From the NCBI GenBank assembly GCA_951230915.1, contig OX579637.1, positions 22,940,001 through 23,004,000 on the forward strand: a DNA stretch of 64,000 nt, read 5' to 3'. Below the pieces are notes generated by a model. The model was not told the DNA's origin and did not search any database. It saw only the letters and a list, made by a program, of their open reading frames with translations. Made by a program: the position numbers and the translations under genes. The stretch is from Antitrichia curtipendula. Taxonomy: Eukaryota; Streptophyta; Bryopsida; Hypnales; Leucodontaceae. This document shows, piece by piece, positions 34,591 through 45,120 of this stretch (its first letter is position 1; every line of letters begins with the position of its first letter).

Positions 34591-35688
34591 ATGCCTTGCG
34601 ATAAAAGATCAAAGTCCAGTAAGAAAGGCAAATCCCAGGACATGAACTAGGATGATTGGGCAAATCCAATGTGTGTAGTTGAACCTGGATGGGAAAAAGA
34701 GCCCAAGAAGGTTTGGGGCTGCACAATGTGCAAAAAGTATGTCAAAATGACGCACCTCTCCAAAATAAGGTCACAAGAACGAGTAGACAAGCAAGTTCAA
34801 CGTTGGGAAGGACAAATTTACACGTGCAAGAGCAAACACTTTGTTCACCAATATGAAGAAGTAACGCGGTGGGCTGAGCTGCCTGATTCCAAACCAAATG
34901 TCATTAATTATTCCAACATGGCCATGGTTTCGATAGAGATTGTACTCCACAAAGATGTAGACTGGCGCACAATTTACAGGAAAAATGTTGACAATATGAA
35001 GCGCACTGACACTGTTATTTATACGAGTTGGACTCAACTGAACGATTGTATGCGAATGTGTTGCAATCGAGGGCAGTTTGGATTTCCGCCGGTTGTATTG
35101 CTGGATGCTGAGGATGAATGGTCGGACGACGATGATGTAGAAGACAATCCAGCACCCATAACATTTAAAGTGAGGCATGAGCGTCAAAAAGCTCGGGAAG
35201 ACATCGAGTTCAATCAACAAATGCAAGAAGCTAGGCGTAGAAGCATGGAGGATCGGGGTCAACAACACGGGCATGACAGGTCCTACCAACATGATAGTAC
35301 TGCATCTGGTTCACAAGATGGTCAAAGGGTCTTACAATACGTTAACAACCCCCGAGGTACTTATTACAACCCAAAAAGAAGCCATGGAACCACACATGAT
35401 TTTGGATCTAGCTAAGGAGGCTCCCAATACTATTCCGGATCTACTACGGGTGGTTCATATGAGCGCCACACAAGCTCTCGTCATGTCGAACCAAGGCAAG
35501 GAAGGTCTCAGCACCGTAATGTAGTTCCTCCTCCAACTTTTGGAGGTCCTTACTATGGAAATCCCAATCACGGAGCTACGCCAAGCGACTATGGATGCAC
35601 TTGGGGCGGAGGACCATATCTTGGCACTTATGGATCCGATTCCACACCACCAAAACGTAGAGATGACATCCATTCAGATTCCGAGTAA
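34591..35688 (+). pseudogene. C-unit protein, related to ORF1 N-terminal domain
   Basis: ATG 34591 to TAA 35686-35688, 365 codons in one frame, with internal stops TAG 34648-34650 and TAA 35413-35415. The N-terminal domain has CTMCKKYVKM, YTCKSKHFVH and VINYSNMAMVSIEIVLHKDVDW. This parallels ORF1 (KMCKKYVKM, NCKDGHFVHQ, YINYNVVSMVYAELIL), including a possible C-x2-C...C-x3-H-x2-H zinc site; ORF1 has Ser for the first Cys. An acidic stretch (DEWSDDDDVED), a charged helix and a Gly/Tyr-rich tail (FGGPYYGNPNHGATPSDYG) follow. Role unknown; a DNA-binding accessory protein is a guess. Confidence 0.6.
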
Positions 35689-36307
35689 AGTAGGTGAAGC
35701 TATTTTAGTCGTTGTCTCACAATCAAGTGGGCCTTGGAATCTTTTGCCATTGGATTATGGAATGTGGCAATCATAGTATAACAATATCGGCATCTCGGCA
35801 AATAGCATTTACGTACTAAAATACTTTGATATAAATATATTGTATTAAAATGTATTTGGAGGTTGGTACTTGGTATCATCATAGCGGTATCGTTCAAGTA
35901 TCAACTGTATTGCTTTTCAATATAAAAAATATTTGCGTACGACAAAATTCTATTGTCATTATATGTGTACAACATTGATTATACAATTTTGTACCCAACC
36001 ATACCAGGCTAACATCCATCAACAAGAATTGTTGCATTGCACTTTTCATCTAAGGATTCCAAGCAAAACATATGATGAATGCATAAATAGATGGTAGATA
36101 TTAGACACTGGAAGTTTCAAAACACACAAACATTTCAAAACTTTATATCAATTATAAGGGTGCACATATATATTGGCATACATTGATTGTGCATATATAT
36201 ACTAGATTATTTGCAAATAATCATGCAAATTTATGTACTCGCCTCTACATTTACCTAATACTTCTATAGTTCTATCACTTCTATGTCGTCCACTAACACC
36301 ATAGACA
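35689..36307. other. AT-rich spacer between convergent C and D genes
   Basis: Holds the 3' ends of two convergent genes. AT-rich, no further gene or repeat seen. Confidence 0.4.
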
Positions 36308-37789
36308 CTAATATGAGTGGCGGAAGTGTTCATCCGGAATAGGCCAGTTGTAATTATTGGTAAATCGATGGATGATTTCGGACAAGCTACCGCGAGAATC
36401 AATCACCGAATCACAAAGGCGCTCCAAGTAAAGGTGAATAATCTTTGCCAAATCCTCATGGCTAAATCTTGTATGTCCTTCATTTTCCCAATGTAAGCTC
36501 ACATAGTCCGCCGACATGCAACCATTGTTGATGGCTTGAGCTATTTGACCAACCGCATATTCCTCTGATTTACGTGATAAAACCGGTATCATTGACACAT
36601 CCGCATCTCTTCTATGCAAGTATGCAATAGAAAGGTCCACCCACCACTTCTTTTTCAAGGTCTCAATCCGCTCACTCTGAGAGGTGAACGTGTACAAGGA
36701 TTTCATTGGTTCATTACGTAAAGTAGTCATGTCCCAATCGCAAACTCCAATGTAAACACGTGACTCATCATTGGGAAAGTGAAACATGATGTTGTCCACT
36801 GAAAGATCATTGTGCAAATGTCCAGCGATGTGCATTGCATTCATGAGGTGCACCAGTGCCCATGCAAGCTTTGTGCGCTTCTTCTTCCAACGACCAAGAA
36901 AAAAAGCTTTGGTCACCTCTTCCGGGGTCGGTTGAGAATAAGCCAACCAAATGCCAATGTTATCGGGATATTCCTTATCCAATTTTAACATTTGCCTCAA
37001 TGTTCCACCATTCCACCAATACGAGTACTCTTCGTTCTGCGTTGCATGAACAGCAGAAAACCGGATAATTTCATCATGTGAAATTCTCACTCCCATTGAC
37101 TCGTTTTGGTGTTCCAACCTTGCGAGCTGAGGTCGTAAGCATTGTTGATGAGATACCTTCGTTGCGAACTCCCAAAATGTGGGTATCTCACGACATCCTT
37201 CAATTCGGACCCTCCGAATTGTTGGGTATCCACCCCTCAGGATTTGATCATCTTGTGGAATCACCCTTGCTGTTTCCGGAAGCGCTAAGAGATGTCGTCG
37301 CCCACGTTGCAACTCCACAAGTCCCTCATCACTAGTCTACCAACCCATTGAACCTCGCCTATTTCGATTCTTTGCAAAAAGGGCGCACTGGCGAACAAAC
37401 AAGTCTGCCCTCAAAATGACCTGTTCAAAAGCGCCATCACCTACGCGGAATTGCTTCCCGTACTTCTCTAAGATCACCTTTGCATTGCACAATGCATCAT
37501 GGACCCTGCTCCTCAAAGATTGTTGAAAGCTCTTCTTCTCCATTTCATGAATCCACTGAGGTATTTTTAAAGCATCCATGAACTTCTATGCCATATCTCC
37601 CTTAAATTTATCTGAGCACTTGTCTTCATACCTTGCACATTTGGTATACAACGACACAGTGGTTTCCGACTCATAAAACTTGACAATGCACTCAATGAGA
37701 AATGCTTTGCAAGCGAGAGAGGGAGCGTCCATACTGGCCTCAATGTCCGGCTTCACTCGTTTGTCCTTCACAGCCTCCTTTGGTCTCAT
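36308..37789 (-). pseudogene. D-unit protein: protein-kinase-like, two in-frame stops
   Basis: Minus strand, one frame from ATG 37789 to 36308 (about 493 codons), with stops at 37586-37588 and 37337-37339 and no shift. An N-terminal region of about 150 residues (SLACKAFLIECIVKFYESET, PQWIHEMEKK, GDGAFEQVILRADLFVRQ) precedes a kinase-like fold. That has FATKVS as the possible beta-3 Lys, a hinge-like WWNGGTLRQML, the catalytic loop HNDLSVDNIM (about 36790-36815; HRD Arg replaced by Asn) and CDWD in place of DFG. Key Lys, Asp, Asn and Asp are present, so the ancestor may have been catalytic or a close pseudokinase. A second copy at 48519-48929 keeps only the N-terminal region. A transposon-captured or transposon-resident kinase is the likeliest reading. 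Confidence 0.65.
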
Positions 37790-37849
37790 TATCGTGATGA
37801 AATCACGATTAGAAGTGCACTTGCAATTTCTAATCCACAAGGCAATATA

Positions 37850-38345
37850 CGATTTGCCAGATGATCATACACGAAATCAAAAAAAAAAATGCAACAAGTA
37901 CCCCCAAGAAATCACACTCTTATCTTCCCTTAGAAAGAAGCCAATGGAGGATAAACCACCAAGCTCTCCACACTCTCTTGCATGACATAGGGGGGAAGAT
38001 AAAAGTGAGGATCGGAAGGGCCATCCGACTCTTTTATCCAAGGCGGACGCCTCGACCGTCTCCCTGATCGAACGGACCCGACGAGGCAGACGGATCATCG
38101 TCCGCCTTGTCAGGACCGTCCGATCAGGCGGACGCCACCCGTCTGACTCATCGGACGGCCCCAATGAATCGGACGGCCGTTGTCCGCTCTGGGCCGTCCG
38201 ACTGATCAGACGATTTTGACAAAGGTGTTGGAATGCCGGACGGGCCTGTCCGATCAGCGGGCTTGTGGGCAATCCGCCTGATGAGACAGCCCCTCTCAAG
38301 TGGAGATGAAACTGAGAGATTTTTTAAGGCCGTCCGACCAAGCAG
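37850..38345. repeat. D-unit upstream region with CGGAC tract
   Basis: Upstream side of the D gene. From about 38000 to 38345 it is rich in GTCCGAT/ATCGGACGG words, often paired as inverted halves (GATCGGAC/GTCCGATC). The same tract is present at 49160-49450 and, reversed, at 63691-64000, always between the D gene and the F block. Confidence 0.65.
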
Positions 38346-40505
38346 ACGGCTGCATCATCTGATTCCTAAAACGACCTTGACCAGCAAATAATGACAAGGA
38401 TGGGAAAGACAAAAATCTCATTGAGATTCACTTTCTTACTTAAAGAGCTTGAATCATTAAATAGAACTCCAGCAATTTTTTAATGCAATGATCTTTAATC
38501 TTATACACTAAATCTTACATCCTAAACCCTATACCCTAAACCCTATACCCTAAAACCTAAGTCCTAAATTGTATACTCTAAAGTCACAAATGTAAGAAAT
38601 CATAACTAATTTAAAATACAAAAACAAATGCAAATTAAGTTCCTCAAGAAATATATGGACCATCTTCAATTAAGGACTTAGCTTGAGGATTCTTGATTGG
38701 GTTTAGGTGTTTCGGGAATTCATAGCACGCACAAGTTCGCAAATAAAGCTTTGAAGTCAATTTTTAATTTCTTATGTGGATATTTTTTGTTAAACAAATT
38801 CAACAATAGACTTTTTATGTAACTTTATCAATACCATTGTCCCACATTAGTTGAATGAATTTCTACCTCAAAGAATTCACCAATGTGCAATTGTGCATAG
38901 AATTTAAAAATTAAATGTTTACTTCTCTAGTTTTTCTAAATTGGAATGTTTGGTCATTATATCCTTTTAGGAATATTCACGTACGTCTTTCACCTTGTGC
39001 ATTTTAGCCAATATTTAGGCAATTGAGTTATGACTAAATGTAAAATGTTTAACCCCTAGTTTTTAGGCCCCTTGCTTAACTACATTTTTTGGCTTTGAAC
39101 CTTTTTAACTAAAAAATTCTGCTCTAATGATGGTGAATTTCTAATTTTATATGATAAACAATTGAGTTGAGAATCTTAAAAAAGGATATTTAAAAAGAAA
39201 CACTTAATTTTCATTTATTAAAAAATTGTTAAGTAGAAGTAGATTCAAGATCGAAGGAAAAATTAAATCATTAATAGCTCTAAGATAGAACTGAAATATA
39301 CTAATTTCATTTGTGAGATTGTTCTAGCAAGGAATCTAGACCTCGTGAAACTTTTTTTTTTTTTAACTGTTATAATACAATTCAGAAATGAATCCTTCAA
39401 GTTATTTATTCTAAAAGATACCAAAAAAACTCAGAAAATTACAAAAAATATTGAGGCCATATGTGCTTGCCTAAAAATCTGAAAACCATTTTGTCCCCCG
39501 ATGGGACAATGGGACTTTAGGGGTTAAACTCAAAAGAACTACACATTCATTTTTTTAAATTTGTGAAGTAGAAATTGGTGCACTATTATATCAAAAATAA
39601 TACGCGAATAACTTTTGGAAGAATTAAAGAATTGTTAATCTCAATGGAAAAAATATTCTAATAGACAATTAATATTCATTGATATCAATTTTAAATAAAG
39701 AATTTTGAATTTTAGAAACATAAGACAACTCTATATGCTTTTTCTAACTTCATGATCCGCACTCCGCAAGACTGCAACATGTAACTCCAAATTATTTTTG
39801 ACAACATTATTTGACATTGAATGGGGCAATTTCTTATAAGTAGGTAATTAGGTATCAATCTATACTATCATGACCAAAATGATTTTTTAATATTACATCA
39901 AAATATTATCACACATCCATTTTCAAAATACACTTCTAATTTGGACAACATTTATATGAATGACATGAACCCTAAACCCTATATCCTAAATCCTATACTA
40001 CAACTTTGCATACAAATATCTTAGAAGATCGTGACTTTGATGCAATAGTATTATATAAGTACATAGCAATTGTTTCTAGTTTCATGACATTAAGTCGGAT
40101 TTGGCTTACTTCGACAAATTTCTTCATAAAAACAATTATTTTAAAATTGAGATGTCTTACAATATATAGTAATATTTGATTAAAATCCAAATAAAATTTT
40201 GAATAATTAAATCTACGATCTATCATCAAAAAATTAGAAAAAAAAATTTAGAACTATAGGTAGCATTTCATTTTGATCTTTCAAGATGGTCCTTTCAAAA
40301 TATCATTGAGATGTTTAATTTCAAGATTGAACCTAAAAATATGATGTGCACATTGAAGAATGAACTTTGATGTTTGGCCCGTGAAGAGTTCAATGTTTTT
40401 GAAGGATTCACATTGGATGCTTGTTGTCATGAAGGCACACTCTTTGGAGGTGACCTGGCGATTTTAGGAATCCTATGTTGCACCAAATGGGAAGAAAACC
40501 TGAAC
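38346..40505. repeat. F block copy 1: AT-rich repeat with telomere-like motifs
   Basis: Non-coding and AT-rich. CCCTAAACCCTATACCCTAA-type runs occur near 38520-38570, and a shorter set near 39968-40000. It is homologous to 49451-51325 and, reversed, to 63155-63690. F2 holds about 260 bp (around 50497-50755) that F1 lacks. The last 500 bp have no second copy here. I see no gene. Confidence 0.7.
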
Positions 40506-40509
40506 TTCA

Positions 40510-41293
40510 AAATAGACGAATACTTGATCAGACGGTCGGACAAGATGGTCCGAAAAGTACTCGGACAGTCCGCGGAGCGGACAGGATGGATCCACGGAAA
40601 GTCGGACGGGAGGGTCCAACGGTCCGAACGGGGGTCGGACAGTCCGAGGGCGGACAGGAATCAGAGGATTGGCCCGAGAGTGTTAGACAGTCCGCTCCGC
40701 AAACGAGATGGGCCCACGGAAAACCGGATGGAAGGGTCCAAGGCTCTAAAGAGAGGTCGGATAGTCCGAGGGGCGGACGAAAGTGACCAAGGCGTGGACG
40801 GGCCACAAGGCAGACGGGCGGACGGGCGGAGAAGTGGACAGACGGTCCAAATTCTTCTCTACTTTTATAGTATTTGAAAAAACAAAATTTTGATGGTGTG
40901 CACAACATGAATGACCAAATTTGTATTATAGACTTAAAGTTCAAACAATGAATTGTCATAACATAATGTGTTTAGGGGAAGAAACTAAACACCCAAGTTT
41001 ACATCTTCTCAATCTTTATGGACTAAGGCTGGTAGTCACTATCTCCTTTCACTTCAATCCCGCTACTATGACCTGTTGTATCCCATCCAGAATCATCGTC
41101 ACTGGATGAATTTTGCATACTATCTGATGAAGATTGTACAATCTTCTTTTCTTCTTGTACTTGTTTTGATGCGCTTGATCTCACTGGTCTACTTAACTTA
41201 TGATCCCTTTTGACTTTTAATATAGAATTTCAAATACCTCCCTTAAGGTCGTGGATTGATTTCACCTTTTGCTTGGTTAGAGGCAGACTTGCA
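40510..41293 (-). other. hAT-R 3' flank and 3' CGGAC tract
   Basis: About 40510-40860 is a dense CGGAC/GTCCGA tract; 40861-41293 is the AT-rich 3' flank of ORF2, conserved at 51500-51954. The exact 3' terminus is not evident: no CAGGG-type end is seen at the junction with F. Confidence 0.55.
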
Positions 41294-43372
41294 TCAAAGG
41301 GGGGTTCTACCTACATTTTGTTTTTTCAATGGAGAGATTGCAAAAGGCTCCATTATTCTTTTCCTCTTAGCTTTTTTGTACTCCTTCACCGCGGGTGGAC
41401 ATGCTTCCGAACATCCTGGTATGTTTGTCTTCTCTGCGGATAAAGCTTCCACTGTAGGGTTTGAAAATTTGATCGGAGAATGCTTTGCATGGCTAGATCG
41501 ACGAAACATAGACTCCAATGTTTGCACATCATCGTTGTCTGATGAAACAGATGGATTCGGATTGGCTCCAATGTGCAATTCTTTCAAATTGCTCAAATGT
41601 TGTTCTTTAAACCGTGAGTCTCTAGGACCATTCAAAGTCGTGCTACCGCTTGTATATAGTGCATGTCGAGGACCGCTACGTGGTGGTAATTGAGGATCTC
41701 GCATGAGTTGCTTCATGTCTTTGGCGTTGCGGTTTGGCATTGGGCACATGGACTCCAATACACGTGGATCTTGACTTTCTACTATTCGAGGTGCTTGGAC
41801 ATTTTGAATGCCTAAAAGTCCAATACTTTCATAGACTTGCCAATGCCCCTGGTAATTCAATACTTTAGTTGACCACATTTGTGTGGGACTTCACCTCCAA
41901 ACTCTCTCATGTCTTCGTGTTGATCATTTTCTTCTGCTCCTACCGTTGTCATGGATGGACACTCAGGAATTCAAATCACTTCATCCATTTGTAGAGTTTC
42001 ATCACCTATAAACATGTCCTCATCTTCCTCCGCTACCTTTGCATGAGTATTTTTCCTATTTGCTAGAATGTTTTCACTACGCAACAACCTGATTCCATCT
42101 AAGTATTTAGCTATGGAAGATCCACCTTCGTCATATTCACAGTCGTCCTCATCCAACGGAAACTTGTAAGGGTCTTCACAATCATCTCCGATGTCTCCAT
42201 CATAACGAGGTGGGCTTCAAAGCGGTTCATCATCAAAATTGCGGATGCCGTGGTCATCTTCATCGTCCATGAGGGGATCAACTTCTTCACCGGATTCACC
42301 ACCCTCGTCTTCCGATGAAGACAAGGCCGAATCCTCCGACTCGAGGTTCTCATCGTACCACTTCTTCTTGTCATTTTGCTTTGATGCACCAAGGACTTTG
42401 GAATTGGTATACACATATACCAAATCCTGTGCTCTTTGTGGCTTCAACTTGTTTCGATATGTGTTGTGAACAAAAAAGTAGCTACTTCAATTTTGTTGAC
42501 ATGAAGACAATGATTCCGGTTGGGCCAAAATCCTCTTGGCAATTGGAGCAATGAGCTTCCCGCACGCGCCCTCAAAATCCCACCAAGCATGCGCCGACAA
42601 TTGTTGTTCACCCGGATCCAACATGTTGTGGAACGGAGGTTCCCTATGGCGGAAGATTACAAATTCCTTCACAACCTTCGCGTACTCTACAGGTATACAT
42701 ATTTGCATTAAAACGCGGTTGCATGCAGCCATGGCATCGGTGTCGTCGACTAATTCTTTGTCTTCAAAAAGGTAGGGACTCAAAAGTGCTCCTGCATAAT
42801 GTAAATCGGTCTTCACCATATCACGTCGTTTGTAGAACGCCTTCACCAATGGGATGGCTTTGTCCAAAGCCAAACAAAAAAGTTCTTTGTCTAAAGCGAG
42901 GACGTGCTTCTCTAGTTTCCTCATAATATGTAACACTTGCCCATGCATGGTGTCTTTGCATCCAAATCACAAAGAGCATTGACAATTGGAGCTGTCACAT
43001 CTTCAAAATTTTGACAACGATGCCAAAAATGTCCACTTAGAATGGTCTTCTTCACCCATTCGGATTCTAAACGAGTTTTGGATTTTTGCGAGTGCTTTCT
43101 AGCATATTCCTTCCATTGCGTGTCCGTCACAGTTTGTTACAATTGTGCTTTCACCTTGAGCATACGTGCAACCATATTGTAATTCGAGGCAAATCTTGTT
43201 TCCACCGCCAACAATAAGTTGTACTGCGTCGAATATTTCCGAAGTATCGCAAGCGGCATGTGCCTCTTTTTGAAGAATTTGACTATCTTTTGGGAATCTT
43301 TTACGACGTTGTCAATCCATTGTTCGTTTGGGAATCTTTTAAGAATCTTTTACGATGTTGTCAATCCATCTT
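41294..43372 (-). pseudogene. ORF2 hAT transposase, N-terminally deleted, frameshifted
   Basis: Includes part of DUF659 (to 43372), the hAT dimerisation region (about 42487-42650, with the motif Trp eroded), the acidic stretch, a TGA at 41971-41973 shared with all copies, and a 194-codon C-terminal extension (41294-41878) with a basic cluster KKAKRKR. A one-base insertion relative to copy I (GAGTTTGGAGGTG against GAGTGTGGGGTG) puts the extension in another frame. A frameshift near 42930 splits the middle. The TAA at 43137-43139 is shared with copy I but is CAA in copy IV. Confidence 0.8.
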
Positions 43373-45120
43373 CGTCTTCCATCTTCCATCTTTCGTTTAT
43401 TTTTCCATGTGGGAGACAAATCTACTTCCTCTGCCTTTAACGCTCTCAAAGCCGAGTAAACCTTTTTATCATAGCATTTACCGCTTTGTCATCATTTCGA
43501 GGGGTCAACGAGATCGCTTGCCCGGTGCCATGTAGAAAAGTCCTCCACGTCGTTATAATGTCGGTGATTCTCTTATCAAATGCACTTGCCACCTCCACGA
43601 GTGCATGTTCTGTGCTTGATAGCCCATCTACATTAAAAGCACGACCTCGCGCAGCTTCTTCCAATTTTGATAAAAAAAGGGCCCTTCCTATTAAGCTGTG
43701 ATTGTATACTCCGTACTGCTCATTGAACTCTTGGAATGGTTGCACTTCTATCCAGACTCTATCTTCTCCTTTCCACACTTTTTTTTCAAAAAATCGGAAG
43801 AACTTTTGATGTAAGATGCTCCAGTGCCCCTCTATGCTACGACAAAACAATTCTCGAGCCTCCAAGTCTTCAATATCCCTGGCCCACAACTCCACCTCTC
43901 TATTGTGCGTCATCCAGTCAAAATCATCCAATTTGTCATTGTAGTTTTGACAAACATCATGCATGAGTTTTTGCGCATTCCAAATTAGAGGTCGCCCCCA
44001 ATGAATGTAATTTTGGAATAGAAATGGCTTTTGATCAAGTGGAAGGGTCCATCAATTGTGTTCGTGGCTAGGGGGCATGCTCTCCTCGTGCCCAACCATT
44101 TCGTAAAACCTAGAGCTCAAAGGAGAACGACACTCGGGACAAATCGAACGAACGAGGGATGATTTCATCATATACGTGATATGGAAAGTGTGGCGACATT
44201 GGCCCATGATTAAGGCGCCCTCGGGACCAAAATGATTTAGACAAAGGCTGCATTTACCCTCGAATAGTTCCTTATTTGAACTTTCACCATGCACTACTAT
44301 CTTGTTTGCCTCTTTGATGTGCGCTGAATGCGTGTTGTAAGGGGCCTAACCTTCTTCTACTTTCAAGGTCCAATTGATGGACTTTGACGCAATCCTCTAC
44401 GTGTCATTCAATCACTCAAACATTGCATCCATGTCCTCCCAATATGTGACGTCAATTGAATTCCTATGATGTACCTCAAACATCATTCTAATAGATAGGA
44501 GGTTGGAGGAAATGGCATCACATTGTTCCTTCGACTTCATGGCTAATTTGAAAAGCCCTTTCATTACTCGGGTTATTACAGATGGTTTGTCTTGTAGTTT
44601 TTGAACCCATGTCAACCAACGAGTGTCGAAACTGCTCTATGACAAGCATTTATCTAGCTCCACTACTCGCATCATTTTCTGATACTCTGCCTCCAAATAG
44701 ACGTTTTGTTGAATTACCAACTATAATTCATGCTTCACCTCTTAGAACTCGCGGCCTTTCGTTTGCATGGACGCGTCTTGGAATGTGGGAGGAGGATTAT
44801 CCATGGCGGTTTCGGATATTACTTCCTTTTGGTTGTTTTCTTCAACCGCTTCTATACGCATGGCTCCGCTGATCTTTGGAAGAATACATCCCCCATCCTT
44901 AAAATTCTTTTGCTTGAGCACTACAATTTTGTACTCCAATTTCTCGATAAATTCCCTCTGAGAAACTAGAGCGTCATATCGGCAATCCTGTGCGTTCGAA
45001 AATCTTTCATAATTAGCGCACACTCCTTTAAATGCACCAATCAATTACTTGTGCTCTTATTTCAATTTCTCGTGCTCTACCTTCAAGGCCTTATATTTCT
45101 CATTCTCTTCAATCAGGATA
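43373..45120 (-). pseudogene. ORF1 fragment: coiled-coil end, RING-H2, C-terminal domain
   Basis: Minus strand, same frame from about 45044 to 43446 with stops but no shift. The RING is at 44130-44252: C-x2-C-x14-C-x-H-x2-H-x2-(Tyr)-x10-C-x2-C, where the sixth ligand Cys is Tyr (HITYM). This copy keeps the second His that the others have as Tyr, and so supports RING-H2 as the ancestral type. Downstream text matches copy II (HDVCQNYNDKLDDFDW, KRITDIITTWRTFLHG). The 5' side stops in the coiled coil at about 45120, where E2 begins. Confidence 0.75.

Larger units (their letters stand above)
33899..35688 (+). mobile_element. C unit: hAT-like terminus, CGGAC tract and one ORF
   Basis: The left end CAGGGTTGACAGGACGTCC shares its first 11 bp with hAT-R and is placed inside the ORF2 BED exon. 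The right end is not identified; it could be after the ORF or beyond the D unit. The neighbouring D gene is convergent and has its own CGGAC tract on the far side, so 33899-38345 could be one element with inverted CGGAC ends. That join is seen only once. Confidence 0.5.
40510..45120 (-). mobile_element. hAT-R copy III, internally deleted
   Basis: Minus strand: an ORF1 fragment (45120 down to 43373) is joined directly to ORF2 from mid-DUF659 onward (43372 down to 41294), then the 3' flank and 3' CGGAC tract. About 2.1 kb (ORF1 end, spacer, ORF2 N-terminus) is missing at 43373. The 5' end is replaced by E2. ORF2 here is nearly identical to copy IV over about 1.6 kb. Confidence 0.75.

Noticed and set aside
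34771..35292. 173-codon minus-strand frame opposite the C gene
   Set aside because: Antisense shadow with low-complexity composition; the plus-strand frame has the conserved Cys/His domain.
38515..38575. True telomere or chromosome end
   Set aside because: Runs are short and degenerate, and lie inside a repeat with sequence on both sides.
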